21,921 nt of DNA from DASYTH01 sp035762905 (GCF_035762905.1 NZ_DASUCC010000128.1:1-21921); one strand, 5' to 3'; positions 1 to 8,385 are shown, counted from the first letter of the stretch. Notes: generated by a model from the sequence alone, not told the origin. Program-made: numbers and translations.

Positions 1-852
1 GGGGCGGTGCGGTTGTTGCGGGGGACGGCCTTTGAGATCGGGGTGAACGTGGTGGGCGCGCCGACGTTGGCGGTGACGTCGACGGGGGATGCGGGGACGT
101 CGGCGGTGGCGTACACGGCGCCGGTGCTGGACGTGGTGCAAGGGGGGCGGAGTCTGGGGCGGTTGGATGCGGCGAATCCGCGGTTGGACATTCCGGTGGG
201 GGTTGCGGTGGCGGGGGATGCGGCGGGGAACCTGCCGGTGATCGGGGATCTGCTCGGCAGTGGGCAGCGGGTGGGGGACGCGGTGGCGCGGGGACTGCGG
301 AAGATCGATATCGGGGTGATCCGGTTGAGCATCGGTCAGCTGGATCAGAAGTCGCAGGTGATGACGGAGCCGTTCGCGGGGTTCCAGTTGGGGGCAACGG
401 CGCGGCTGCTGGATGTGCAGGTGTTGCCGACGGCGGCGTTGGGGCTGGCCAAGTTGCCGTCGGCGTTGGCGCAGGTGACGTTGGGTGAGCAGGTGGCGCG
501 GGCGTATGCGCCGACCGGAGGTGTGGAGTGCGGGCGGCCGGCGGGGCAGCCGGCGCAGCCGCCGGAGCCGCGGCCGGTGCAGAACCTGGCGTACAGCACG
601 GCGCAGTACCAGACCATTCCGATGTTCTGGGGTGGGACCGCGATGCTGCTGATGGGGGTCGTGCTGGTGGCGGCGGTTCCGGGGCGGCGCCCCAGGATGG
701 TCGCTGCGCACGACACGGAACCCGGACTGGACCCCGCAGACAAACCCGAACCAGACCCGAAGCCCGCAGACAAACCCGAACCAGAGCCGAAACCCGAAAC
801 CGCACCGGAACCCGAGGCGACGGAGACGGACGAAACGGAGACGAAGGACTAA
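1..852 (+). CDS. C-terminal part of a membrane-anchored surface protein (5' end outside window)
   Basis: The frame is open to the left edge, so the N-terminus is missing; the first start codon inside the window is GTG at 7, but it need not be the real start. The visible 283 residues are an Ala/Gly/Val-rich extracellular-looking region, a Pro-rich linker after a lone Cys, one hydrophobic segment (TIPMFWGGTAMLLMGVVLVA, about residues 207-226), then an Arg-rich stop-transfer stretch and an acidic Pro/Glu/Lys-rich tail. This predicts an outside domain, one C-terminal membrane helix and a cytoplasmic tail. No LPXTG motif is present and I do not recognise the family. Glycine is mostly GGG and leucine often TTG, unlike the GGC/CTG-rich genes next to it. 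It ends convergently with holB, 154 bp away. Function unknown. Confidence 0.75.
   Translation, partial: GAVRLLRGTAFEIGVNVVGAPTLAVTSTGDAGTSAVAYTAPVLDVVQGGRSLGRLDAANPRLDIPVGVAVAGDAAGNLPVIGDLLGSGQRVGDAVARGLRKIDIGVIRLSIGQLDQKSQVMTEPFAGFQLGATARLLDVQVLPTAALGLAKLPSALAQVTLGEQVARAYAPTGGVECGRPAGQPAQPPEPRPVQNLAYSTAQYQTIPMFWGGTAMLLMGVVLVAAVPGRRPRMVAAHDTEPGLDPADKPEPDPKPADKPEPEPKPETAPEPEATETDETETKD
733..785 (+). repeat. Two 23-bp direct repeats in the Pro/Glu/Lys tail
   Basis: The 23 bases at 733-755 recur exactly at 763-785, a 30-bp period. They encode two copies of a ten-residue unit, PADKPEP(D/E)PK. The period is a multiple of three, so a change in copy number would keep the frame. The unit lies in the predicted cytoplasmic tail. 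Confidence 0.85.
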
Positions 853-1006
853 GCCCTGCCTCGTGGATCAGCGGGTGAAGTCTTGGCCCGACCCAACGCA
901 ACCTCAGGGGCACCGTGACGCCACCCAGCCACAATCACCCCGAAATCCGCACGTCCGCCGGAACGCAACAACAGCAGTTAATTCCGGAGAGGCGGACAGC
1001 GGCGGA

Positions 1007-2188
1007 CTAGCCGCGGTGTAGGGCGGTGAGCATGGCTTCGATGGCGATGCGCGGCTTGACGTTGAGCTCGATCGCCTCGCGGCAGGAGAGCACGGCTTCC
1101 AGGCGGCGCAGGGTGGATTCCGGGGACCAGGTGCGGGCGGCCTTGTCGATGTGCTCGGCGTGGTCGGGGTGGGTGAGCGTGGCGGGGGCGCCGCCGGTGC
1201 TGACCAGCACGTCCCGGTAGAAGCCGGCGAGGTCGACAAGGGCCAGGTCCAGGGCGTCGCGTTGGGTGCGGGTGGCGCGGGACTTCTGGCGGCGCTCCAA
1301 CTCCTTGATGGCGCCGGCGCTGCCGCGGGTGGCGCCGACGGCGCCCTTGCCGGTGCCGCCGTGGCCCATCGCGGTCTTCAGGGCGTCCTTCTCCGCCTCG
1401 TCCCGGGCGCCGCTCACCTCACTCGCGTCCGCCTCGGCGGTCTTGACCAGATCGTCGGCGCACTCGAACACGTCGGCGAGGCGGCCAAGGTGCAACGGGA
1501 TGCGCAGCACCGCGGCCCGGCGGTCGCGGGCGGCCGGGTCGGTGGCCAGCCGGCGGGCTCGGCCGACATGGCCGCCGCACACCGACGCCGCCCAGCCGGC
1601 GGTCTGCTCGTCGATCCCGTCCCGGTCCCGGAGCACCTCGGCGATCGCGGCCGGCGCCGGGGTGCGCAGCGGGACCGGCCGGCACCGCGAACGGATCGTC
1701 ACCGGCACGTCGTCCGGGTGGTCGGACGGCGCGCAGAGCAGGAACACGGTCCGCTGCGGCGGCTCCTCGATGGCCTTCAGCAGCGCGTTCGCCGCGCCCT
1801 CGGTCAGCCGGTCGGCGTCCTCGATGATCACGACCTGCCACCGGCCGCCGGTCGGGCGCCGCGCGGAGGTCTGCACCAGCGCCCGCATCTCGGCCACCGA
1901 GATGGACAGTCCCTCGGGCACCACCAGGCGCACGTCGGCGTGCGTGCCGGCCATCGTCGTCCGGCAACCGGGGCACTCGCCGCAGCCGGACCCGGCCACG
2001 CACTGCAGCGCGGCGGCGAACGCCCGGGCGGCGACCGAACGGCCCGAGCCGGGCGGCCCGGTGAACAGCCAGGCGTGGATCATGCCCGCACCGCTACCGG
2101 CACCGTCCACCACCCCGGCCGCGGCCGTCGCGGCGCCCCGCAGCACCGCGATCGCGTCGGGCTGACCCACGACCTGCGACCAGATCAC
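1007..2188 (-). CDS. holB: DNA polymerase III clamp-loader subunit delta'
   Basis: Subunit of the clamp loader that places the beta sliding clamp on primed DNA. The 393-residue protein starts V/M-IWSQVVGQ, has a P-loop-like GPPGSGRS, then a four-Cys zinc-binding cluster (CVAGSGCGECPGC), the conserved GTHADVR and VIIEDADRLTEGAANALLKAIEEPP segments, and the SRC arginine-finger motif (TIRSRC). The P-loop has Arg instead of the essential Lys, as expected for delta', which does not hydrolyse ATP. The GTG start at 2188-2186 overlaps the TGA of the upstream MFS/Tmk gene (GTGA, 4 bp), so translation is probably coupled. The same position beside topA is seen for Rv3644c in M. tuberculosis. Confidence 0.93.
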   Translation of the reverse strand: MIWSQVVGQPDAIAVLRGAATAAAGVVDGAGSGAGMIHAWLFTGPPGSGRSVAARAFAAALQCVAGSGCGECPGCRTTMAGTHADVRLVVPEGLSISVAEMRALVQTSARRPTGGRWQVVIIEDADRLTEGAANALLKAIEEPPQRTVFLLCAPSDHPDDVPVTIRSRCRPVPLRTPAPAAIAEVLRDRDGIDEQTAGWAASVCGGHVGRARRLATDPAARDRRAAVLRIPLHLGRLADVFECADDLVKTAEADASEVSGARDEAEKDALKTAMGHGGTGKGAVGATRGSAGAIKELERRQKSRATRTQRDALDLALVDLAGFYRDVLVSTGGAPATLTHPDHAEHIDKAARTWSPESTLRRLEAVLSCREAIELNVKPRIAIEAMLTALHRG

Positions 2189-4170
2189 CGTAACTCCGCC
2201 GGGGTGAGGGACTCGTCGGGAATGAGCGCGGCCAGCCGCCGGCCGGCCAGCGCGGCCTGGACGGCCGTGCGGATCCGCTCGGCCACCTGGTCCGGCGTGC
2301 CCTCGGCGTCGATGACCACGTACCGGTCCGGGTCGGCCCTGGCCATCTCGGTGAGCAGCCGCTGGACCCGCCAGTGGTGCTCGGGGGAGCCCCGGTCGGG
2401 GGTCGGCATGGTGCTCGGATCGCGGTCCAGCAGCAGCGTGATGTCCGGCCGCAGCCGCGCGGTGGCCCAGTCGGCCAGGCCCTCCAACTCGGCCTGGTCC
2501 AGCCCGGCCGCCGCGGAGAGTTGGGCCAGCGGGCTGTCCACGAACCGCTCCATCACGACCAGCGCACCGCGATCCAGCGCCGGGCGGATCTGCCGCTCCA
2601 CGATGTCGGCCCGCACCGCCGCGGCCACCAGCGCATGCGCCCGGGGCCCGGCCAGCTGGGCGCCGGTGAGCACCGCCTGCAACCGGCGGTCGTCCAGCGC
2701 CGGGTCGGTGGCCAGCAGCACCTCCTTGCGCCCGGGGTGGCGCAACCAGTCGGCGAGCAGGTGCGCCTGGGTCGCGGTGTCCTGCACGGTGTCGCCCTCG
2801 ACCGCGATCAGCAGGCCGGTCGAGCGGCGCGGCTTGCCCCGGATCGCGGCCATCAGGTCGGCCATGATCGGCTCGGTGCGCCGGTCGTCCATCTGCCGGT
2901 AGGCGATCACGCCGACCAGCGCGGCGAGCAGCCCCGCGGCCAGCAGCACCGGGCGGGTGCCGTCGACCAGCATCTCCCGGCCCCACGCGGTCACCGTGCG
3001 CGGCTTGACCAGGCCGACCAGCAGCGGAACCGATGCGGTCGCGCCGAACAGGATGATCTTCATCAGGGACTGGTAGATCGCGTTGATCCGGCCCCGGATG
3101 GCGTCCTCCACCTGCGAGCCGATGATCGTCACACCGGTCAGGAAGGCCACCCCGGCGCACGCCCCGACCATGGCCACCGCCAGCAGCGACACGGCCAGGT
3201 GCGGGGACAGCGCGACCAGCGTCAGGCTCAACCCGGCCAGCACGATCGCGATACCGAACAGCCGGTTGTGCGGCAGCCGGACGGCCAGCCGCGGCGAGAT
3301 CGCCATGCCGGTGCCCAACCCGACGAACAACGCGACGAACAACATGCCGAACGCCGAGTCGCCACCCAGCAGGCTGTTGGCGTAAGCCTTGGCGGTACCG
3401 ATCACGGCGCCGCCCGCGGCGAACGCCCCGATCATGCCGATCAGCAGGCCGCGGACCAGCGGGGTGCTGCGCACGAACCGCAGCGCGTCGCGCAGCATGA
3501 CCCCAAGGCCCGGCAGGTTCTCCGTGGGTACAACGGTGCCCTGCTCCTCGGCCGGGGCCCGACGGGACAGCTCCGGGATCCGGGAGATCAGGATCGCGCT
3601 GGTCAGATACAGCAGGCCGTTGATCACGATGATGATCTTGGCGATGTTCAGCGCGAGCGCGTCGGTCTGGAAGTCCAGCGTGGTGCCGATGCCGGTGACC
3701 AGGGAGTACAGGCCGGCGGCGGTGACCACGGCGATCCCGTAGGTCATCACCATGCCGAGCTGGTTGGCCGTCTCCACCTGGTCGCGGCGGCGCAGCAGGT
3801 TCGGGACCGCCGCGTCCTTGGACGGGATCCACATCATCGCGCAGCAGCCGATCATGAAGTTCGCCAGGAACAGCCACCAGGCCGTGCCGACGATCACGAT
3901 CGAGGCGAACAGCGCGCAGCGCAGCAGATCGCAGACCACCATCACCTTGCGCCGGTCGAACCGGTCGGCAAGCACCCCGCCGAGCGGTGCGAACAGCAGG
4001 CCGGGCAGCAGCTGGGTGAGCACGACGCCGGCGAAGGCGAAGCTCTGCGCCTGGTAGCCCTCGGTCAGCTTGGTGACCAGACCGGTCAGCGCCAGCAGCG
4101 ACAACCAGTCACCGATGCTGCACAGGTAGGTGACGCCCCACAGCCGCCGGAACGCCCGGATGGCCAACAC
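2185..4170 (-). CDS. MFS transporter fused to a degenerate thymidylate-kinase-like domain
   Basis: Residues 1 to about 430 form a 12-helix-type major facilitator domain with the loop motif GGVLADRFDRRK. Residues about 451-650 have the fold of dTMP kinase: VEG at the P-loop position, a ...RADIVERQIRPALDRG helix, ERFVDSPLA in place of DRYxxSSLA, and an LLLDRDP strand. The catalytic residues are gone: the P-loop reads EGDTVQDTATQ where EGxDGxGKSTQ is expected, the Arg of REPGGT is absent, and the DR motif is ER. Kinase activity is therefore unlikely and a separate tmk gene would be needed. Homologous fusions are commonly annotated dTMP kinase in actinobacteria. GTG at 4170 is the first standard start, but coding-like sequence continues upstream to about 4257-4260 without ATG, GTG or TTG, so the N-terminus may be about 29 residues longer. 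The stop overlaps the holB start. Substrate unknown. Confidence 0.85.
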   Translation of the reverse strand: MLAIRAFRRLWGVTYLCSIGDWLSLLALTGLVTKLTEGYQAQSFAFAGVVLTQLLPGLLFAPLGGVLADRFDRRKVMVVCDLLRCALFASIVIVGTAWWLFLANFMIGCCAMMWIPSKDAAVPNLLRRRDQVETANQLGMVMTYGIAVVTAAGLYSLVTGIGTTLDFQTDALALNIAKIIIVINGLLYLTSAILISRIPELSRRAPAEEQGTVVPTENLPGLGVMLRDALRFVRSTPLVRGLLIGMIGAFAAGGAVIGTAKAYANSLLGGDSAFGMLFVALFVGLGTGMAISPRLAVRLPHNRLFGIAIVLAGLSLTLVALSPHLAVSLLAVAMVGACAGVAFLTGVTIIGSQVEDAIRGRINAIYQSLMKIILFGATASVPLLVGLVKPRTVTAWGREMLVDGTRPVLLAAGLLAALVGVIAYRQMDDRRTEPIMADLMAAIRGKPRRSTGLLIAVEGDTVQDTATQAHLLADWLRHPGRKEVLLATDPALDDRRLQAVLTGAQLAGPRAHALVAAAVRADIVERQIRPALDRGALVVMERFVDSPLAQLSAAAGLDQAELEGLADWATARLRPDITLLLDRDPSTMPTPDRGSPEHHWRVQRLLTEMARADPDRYVVIDAEGTPDQVAERIRTAVQAALAGRRLAALIPDESLTPAELR

Positions 4171-4335
4171 GCTGCGGGCGCGGTGGGTGATGGACGCGTT
4201 CGAAGTCGCCGGCGAGCTCGCCCAGCCGACCGCATCCGAGTTCGGGCCCCCGCCGATGACTCCACCCCTTCCAGCTGACCCGCTACCAGCGTAGCCGGAC
4301 GGCCCGACAGAGGTGGGCGATACCTGAGACCTCGC

Positions 4336-4794
4336 TCAGTTGACGATGCTGTCGATCGTGTCAGCCAGACTGATGAAGATCATCACAATCATCGTGATGA
4401 TCACCCCGACCAGCAGCAACACCCCCACGGTGGTGGCGATGGCCACGCCGCCGGAGCCGGGCCGGCGGACCCGCTGGATCCGGGCCGGCTGGCGCGGCCG
4501 GAAACCGGGGAGCTGCCGTCCGGACGGGTTGCGCGGCCAGCCGGCCCGCGGGTTGAGCGGCACGATGCCGGGCGTCTCGGTGAACGTGGTGGCGGACTCC
4601 CGGCGCCGCACCGGCTCGGCCGGCGACTCGTCCTCCTCCTCGCCCAGCGCGGCGTGCACCGCGCGACGCACCTCGGACAGGTCGGGCTCGACCGGCTTGG
4701 CCATCTCGATCCGAAACGGCTCTCCGGTGTCGTTCCACGCCGGGTACGGGTCGGGCGGCTGGGTCCCGTCGGGTTCCCACGGCGTATGGGCCAC
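4336..4794 (-). CDS. Small single-pass membrane protein, unknown function
   Basis: 152 residues: a hydrophilic, Pro-rich N-terminal part (starting AHTPWEPDGTQPPDPYPAW), an acidic stretch GEEEDES, a basic Arg/Pro segment, then a strong C-terminal transmembrane helix (about GVAIATTVGVLLLVGVIITM and onward) and a short tail. This suggests a tail-anchored protein with its bulk in the cytoplasm. A longer frame starting at TTG 4830 exists, but the 12 extra codons have poor G/C at the third position, so I prefer GTG at 4794. Neither start has a clear ribosome binding site. It lies between topA (64 bp upstream) and the MFS/Tmk gene and is probably co-transcribed with both. I do not recognise the family. 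Confidence 0.7.
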   Translation of the reverse strand: MAHTPWEPDGTQPPDPYPAWNDTGEPFRIEMAKPVEPDLSEVRRAVHAALGEEEDESPAEPVRRRESATTFTETPGIVPLNPRAGWPRNPSGRQLPGFRPRQPARIQRVRRPGSGGVAIATTVGVLLLVGVIITMIVMIFISLADTIDSIVN

Positions 4795-4816
4795 GGGTTT
4801 CAGTATGGCGGTTGGG

Positions 4817-4846
4817 CCCCGTCCAGCCAACGGGGTCGGTCCGACC
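4817..4846 (-). other. Two small inverted repeats in the topA downstream gap
   Basis: The 64-bp gap after topA holds CCCCGT/ACGGGG (4817-4835, 7-nt loop) and, touching it, the near-perfect palindrome GGTCGG-T-CCGACC (4834-4846). There is no T tract. They could weaken readthrough from topA or stabilise the mRNA 3' end. With this GC content, chance pairing cannot be excluded. Confidence 0.35.
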
Positions 4847-4858
4847 AGTTACTGACCG

Positions 4859-7609
4859 TCAGGTCTTCGCCTTGGAGCGGGCCGGTGCCTTGCGCTTGGT
4901 GGTGGTCCGTTTGGGGGCCGGACCCTTCGCCCGGCGCTCGGCAAGCAGCTCGGCCGCCCGCTCGTCGGTGAGCGTCTCCACGCTGTCCGCCTTGCGCAGC
5001 GAGGCGTTGGTCTCGCCGTCGGTCACGTACGGCCCGAACCGGCCCTCCTTGACCACCATCGGCTTGCCGGTCGCCGGGTCGGCGCCCAGCTCGCGCAGCG
5101 GGGGCGCGGACGCCGCCGCGGCCCGGCCGCGCCGCTTCGGCTCGGCGTAGATCTTCAGCGCCTGCTCGACGGTGACCGTGAAGATCTCCTCCTCGTTGGT
5201 CAGCGACCGGGAGTCGGTGCCCTTCTTCAGGTACGGCCCGTACCGGCCGTTCTGCGCGGTGATCTCCTCACCGCTGGTCGGGTCGGTGCCCACCACCCGG
5301 GGCAGCGACAGCAGCCGCAGCGCGTCGTCCAGCGTGACCGTGTCCAGCGACATCGACTTGAACAGCGAACCGGTGCGCGGCTTGACCTTCTTGGCCTTGC
5401 TGCCGTTCTCCGGCTCCGGCAGCACCTCGGTCACGTACGGCCCGAACCGGCCCTCCTTGGCCACGATCTCGTTGCCGGTCACCGGATCCGAACCGAGCGA
5501 GCGGCCCTCCACCGGCGTGGCGAACAACTTCTCGGCGATCTCCAGGGTCAGCTCGTCCGGTGGCAGGTCATCCGGCAGGTTCGCCCGCTGCGCCGAGCCG
5601 TCCTCGCCGTCCCGCTCCAGGTAGGGACCGTAGCGACCGACCCGGACCACGACCGGCCGGCCGGTCTCGTCGTCGAACAGCGGGATCGAGTTGATCTCCC
5701 GCGGGTCGATCTCCTCGACCCCGGAGCCGACCAGCTTCTTCAGCCCACCCGAGCGGGCCACCGAGCCGTCCGGCCCCATCTCGCCGCCGAAGTAGAACAT
5801 CGACAGCCACGGGGTGCGCTGCGAGCGGCCGGCCGCGATGCCGTCCAACTCGTCCTCGAGGGCGGCGGTGAAGTCGTAGTCCACCAGCCGCCGGAAGTGC
5901 TGCTCGAGCAGCCCGACCACGGAGAACGCGATCCACGCCGGCACCAGCGCGGAGCCCTTCTTCCACACGTAGCCGCGGTCCTGGATGGTGTTGATGATCG
6001 ACGCGTAGGTGGACGGCCGGCCGATGCCCAGCTCCTCGAGCGTCTTGACCAGGCTCGCCTCGGTGTAGCGGGGCGGCGGCGAAGTGGTGTGCCCCTCGGC
6101 GGTCAGCTCGGTCGCGGTGATCGGCTGGTCCTTGACCAGGCGCGGCAACCGGCGCTCGGCGTCGTCGGCCTCGCCGCCGGCCTCCGAGTCCACCGCCTCC
6201 ACGTAGGCGCGCAGGAACCCGGCGAAGGTGATCGTGCGGCCGGACGCGGCGAACGTGCACTCCTCGCCGCTGGCCGCCGTCCCGGTGATCCGCACGCTCA
6301 TCGTGGTGCCGCGGGCGTCGGCCATCTGCGAGGCGATGGTGCGCTGCCAGATCAGCTCGTAGAGCCGGAACTCGTCGGACTCCAGCTCGCCGGCCACCTG
6401 ACCGGGGGTGCGGAACACCTCGCCGGCCGGGCGGATCGCCTCGTGCGCCTCCTGGGCGTTCTTCACCTTGCGGGTGTACTGCCGCGGCTGCGGGGAGACG
6501 TAGGCGTCCCCGTAGAGGTCCCTGGCCTGCGCCCGGGCCGCCGCGATCGCCGTCTCGGACAGCGTCGTGGAGTCGGTACGCATGTAGGTGATGTAGCCGT
6601 TCTCGTACAGCCGCTGGGCCACCCGCATCGTGCGGTCGGAGGAGAACCGCAGCTTGCGCCCGGCCTCCTGCTGCAGCGTCGAGGTCATGAACGGCGCGTA
6701 CGGGCGGCGGGTGTAGGGCTTCTCCTCGACGCTGGTGACGGCCAGCGCCGACCCGGTGAGCCCCTCGGCCAGCCGGCGCGCCTCCGGCTCGTCCAGCCGC
6801 AGCACCGTCGCGCCCGGCTTGAGCTCGCCGTTCGGGCCGAAGTCGCGGCCGGTGGCCAGCCGGGTGCCGTCCACGCTGACCAGCCGCGCGCCGAACTGGC
6901 GTGGATCGTCCGCGCCGTCCTCGCCCGTCCCCTGGGCGGTTTCCAACCGGGCCGAGATGTCCCAGTACGAGGCCGACACGAAGCGCATCCGCTCGCGCTC
7001 GCGCTCCACCACGATCCGGGTGGCCACCGACTGCACCCGGCCAGCGGACAGGTTCCGCATGATCTTCTTCCAGAGCACCGGGCTGACCTCGTAGCCGTAC
7101 AGCCGGTCGAGGATGCGCCGGGTCTCCTGGGCGTCGACCAGGTCCTGGTCCAGTTCGCGGGTGTTCTCGGCGGCCGCCCGGATGGCCGGTTCGGTGATCT
7201 CGTGGAACACCATCCGGCGCACCGGCACCTTCGGCTTGAGCGCCTCCAGCAGGTGCCAGGCGATGGCCTCCCCCTCCCGGTCGCCGTCCGTGGCCAGGTA
7301 GAGCTCGTCGACGGTCTTGAGCGCCTCTTTGAGCTCGGTGACCGTGGACCGCTTGTCCGGGGTGACGATGTAGATCGGCTCGAAGCCGTTGTCCACGTTG
7401 ACGCCGAGGTTGGCCCACGGCTCGCCCTTGTACTTGGCCGGTACCTCGGCCGCCTTGCGCGGCAGATCCCGGATATGGCCGCGGGAGGACTCCACGACAA
7501 AGTTCCGGCCCAGGTAGGAAGCGATCTTCCGGGCCTTGGCCGGCGACTCGACGATCACCAACCGACGGGTCGCCGGTCCCCCACCGCTTCTCGTCGTTCT
7601 CGATGCCAC
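4859..7609 (-). CDS. topA: DNA topoisomerase I (type IA)
   Basis: Relaxes negative supercoils by passing strands through a transient single-strand break. In the 916 residues the Toprim domain shows ESPAK (Glu21) and TDGDREGE (Asp108, Asp110, Glu112). The catalytic Tyr is Tyr342 in GYITYMRTDST, the same number as in M. tuberculosis TopA. The core also has NLSAGRVQS and the RPSTYASII segment. The C-terminal third carries four actinobacterial-type repeats, each with R(Y/F)GPY, which have no zinc-finger Cys clusters, followed by a Lys/Arg-rich tail that in relatives helps processivity and DNA binding. The GTG start at 7609 has only a weak upstream purine stretch. It is the first gene of the block running to holB. 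Essential housekeeping gene in relatives. Confidence 0.97.
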   Translation of the reverse strand: MASRTTRSGGGPATRRLVIVESPAKARKIASYLGRNFVVESSRGHIRDLPRKAAEVPAKYKGEPWANLGVNVDNGFEPIYIVTPDKRSTVTELKEALKTVDELYLATDGDREGEAIAWHLLEALKPKVPVRRMVFHEITEPAIRAAAENTRELDQDLVDAQETRRILDRLYGYEVSPVLWKKIMRNLSAGRVQSVATRIVVERERERMRFVSASYWDISARLETAQGTGEDGADDPRQFGARLVSVDGTRLATGRDFGPNGELKPGATVLRLDEPEARRLAEGLTGSALAVTSVEEKPYTRRPYAPFMTSTLQQEAGRKLRFSSDRTMRVAQRLYENGYITYMRTDSTTLSETAIAAARAQARDLYGDAYVSPQPRQYTRKVKNAQEAHEAIRPAGEVFRTPGQVAGELESDEFRLYELIWQRTIASQMADARGTTMSVRITGTAASGEECTFAASGRTITFAGFLRAYVEAVDSEAGGEADDAERRLPRLVKDQPITATELTAEGHTTSPPPRYTEASLVKTLEELGIGRPSTYASIINTIQDRGYVWKKGSALVPAWIAFSVVGLLEQHFRRLVDYDFTAALEDELDGIAAGRSQRTPWLSMFYFGGEMGPDGSVARSGGLKKLVGSGVEEIDPREINSIPLFDDETGRPVVVRVGRYGPYLERDGEDGSAQRANLPDDLPPDELTLEIAEKLFATPVEGRSLGSDPVTGNEIVAKEGRFGPYVTEVLPEPENGSKAKKVKPRTGSLFKSMSLDTVTLDDALRLLSLPRVVGTDPTSGEEITAQNGRYGPYLKKGTDSRSLTNEEEIFTVTVEQALKIYAEPKRRGRAAAASAPPLRELGADPATGKPMVVKEGRFGPYVTDGETNASLRKADSVETLTDERAAELLAERRAKGPAPKRTTTKRKAPARSKAKT

Positions 7610-7729
7610 TTAATGTCCCGCTCTCTTGTCTCCCACGTGGGCCGCCAGGCCCGCGTCAGCACGCCAGTGTGCACGTTCCTCCCCGCACACCTCGAACTGG
7701 AGTATGACTCGTTACTACTTGTAGCAGGA

Positions 7730-8329
7730 TCACCCGGTCGCACGCACGCGCGAAACCACCGGCCAGCGGCCGTCCGCGGCCGGGACCGGCACGGGTCCGA
7801 CCAGCTCAGCCAGCCGGTTCAGCCGCCGCTGACCCGACACCCGAAAACCCGGACCGCCGCCGCGGTCGGAGAGCATCGTCGCCGCCAGCCCGCACCGGGC
7901 CAGGGCACCGCCGAGCGGCTCACCGGTCCCGGACGCGCCCGGATCGGTGCCGAGCAGGTAACCACCGTCGGTCCAGCGGCCGGAGGCCATCGCCCAGAGT
8001 CGCAGCAGCGCACCGTCCAGGACCAGACCGGGCGGCACCGACTTCGCCGGCCCGGTCGTCCAGGCGGCGGCCAGTGCCGACAGATCGGCCCGGAACGCGG
8101 TGCGGACCAGCCGGGCACCCTCGTCGGAACCGCCCGACTCGGCCTGGACGCCCCGCTCGGCACAGGCGGCCACGATCGCCCGGACCCGCCATGGCTCGTC
8201 CACCACGACTGACAGCCGGGCCGCGGTGCCGCCGAAGCTCACGATCTGCCCGGGCCCGCACAACAACCCGGCGAGGTCGCGCACGCGGGGGGTGTTGGCC
8301 TCGGCCGAAAAGAACGACAGCTGCGGCAC
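7730..8329 (-). CDS. Conserved actinobacterial protein, Rv3647c-like, with a LexA box at its promoter
   Basis: 199 residues, no signal peptide and no membrane helix, so probably cytoplasmic. It begins PQLSFFSAEANTPRVRDLAGLLCGPGQ, has a central VVVDEPWRVRAIVAACAERG segment and a C-terminal RRLNRLAELVG. Its place just upstream of topA, with a helicase gene beyond, matches Rv3647c of M. tuberculosis; that assignment rests on synteny and length. No catalytic motif is recognisable. GTG at 8329 has no Shine-Dalgarno sequence, but a TAGCCT hexamer ends 6 nt before it, which fits a leaderless transcript starting at the GTG. A near-perfect LexA operator overlaps this hexamer, so I infer induction by DNA damage. 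It could be a repair or DNA-binding accessory factor, but nothing in the sequence proves this. Confidence 0.8.
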   Translation of the reverse strand: MPQLSFFSAEANTPRVRDLAGLLCGPGQIVSFGGTAARLSVVVDEPWRVRAIVAACAERGVQAESGGSDEGARLVRTAFRADLSALAAAWTTGPAKSVPPGLVLDGALLRLWAMASGRWTDGGYLLGTDPGASGTGEPLGGALARCGLAATMLSDRGGGPGFRVSGQRRLNRLAELVGPVPVPAADGRWPVVSRVRATG

Positions 8330-8335
8330 CGGGCC

Positions 8336-8364
8336 AGGCTAGAACACTCGTTCGACCTTGGTAA
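8336..8364 (-). promoter_or_regulatory. Leaderless-type promoter of the Rv3647c-like gene
   Basis: On the minus strand, TTACCA (8364-8359, 4 of 6 matches to TTGACA), a 17-nt spacer and TAGCCT (8341-8336, TAnnnT) precede the GTG start by exactly 6 nt. This spacing puts the predicted transcription start on the GTG itself. No ribosome binding site is present, which agrees with a leaderless mRNA, common in Actinobacteria. Confidence 0.55.
8340..8355. promoter_or_regulatory. LexA operator (SOS box)
   Basis: The minus strand reads TCGAACGAGTGTTCTA. The actinobacterial SOS box consensus is TCGAAC-N4-GTTCGA; 11 of the 12 specified bases match and the core GAAC-N4-GTTC is perfect. The site sits between the -35 and -10 hexamers and overlaps the -10 by two bases, an ideal position for repression. 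Confidence 0.7.
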
Positions 8365-8385
8365 GTGGACGCGCGGTTGGTCGGA

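Noticed and set aside
2189..3877. Upstream extension of the holB frame
   Set aside because: Shadow of the MFS/Tmk gene in another frame; Arg/Gly/Ala-rich without domains. holB homology begins at GTG 2188.
2374..4278. Plus-strand open frame of 634 codons opposite the MFS/Tmk gene
   Set aside because: Low-complexity composition typical of antisense frames in high-GC DNA; no motif, no ribosome binding site.
7389..7397. DnaA-box-like TTGTCCACG
   Set aside because: A single near match inside topA coding sequence, without partners nearby.
7701..7716. LexA-like half site (TCGAAC) upstream of topA
   Set aside because: Only one half of the palindrome matches; the second half reads ATGACT instead of GTTCGA.
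5897..8212. Plus-strand open frame of 771 codons opposite topA and the Rv3647c-like gene
   Set aside because: Spans two real minus-strand genes and the gap between them; composition is that of a shadow frame.
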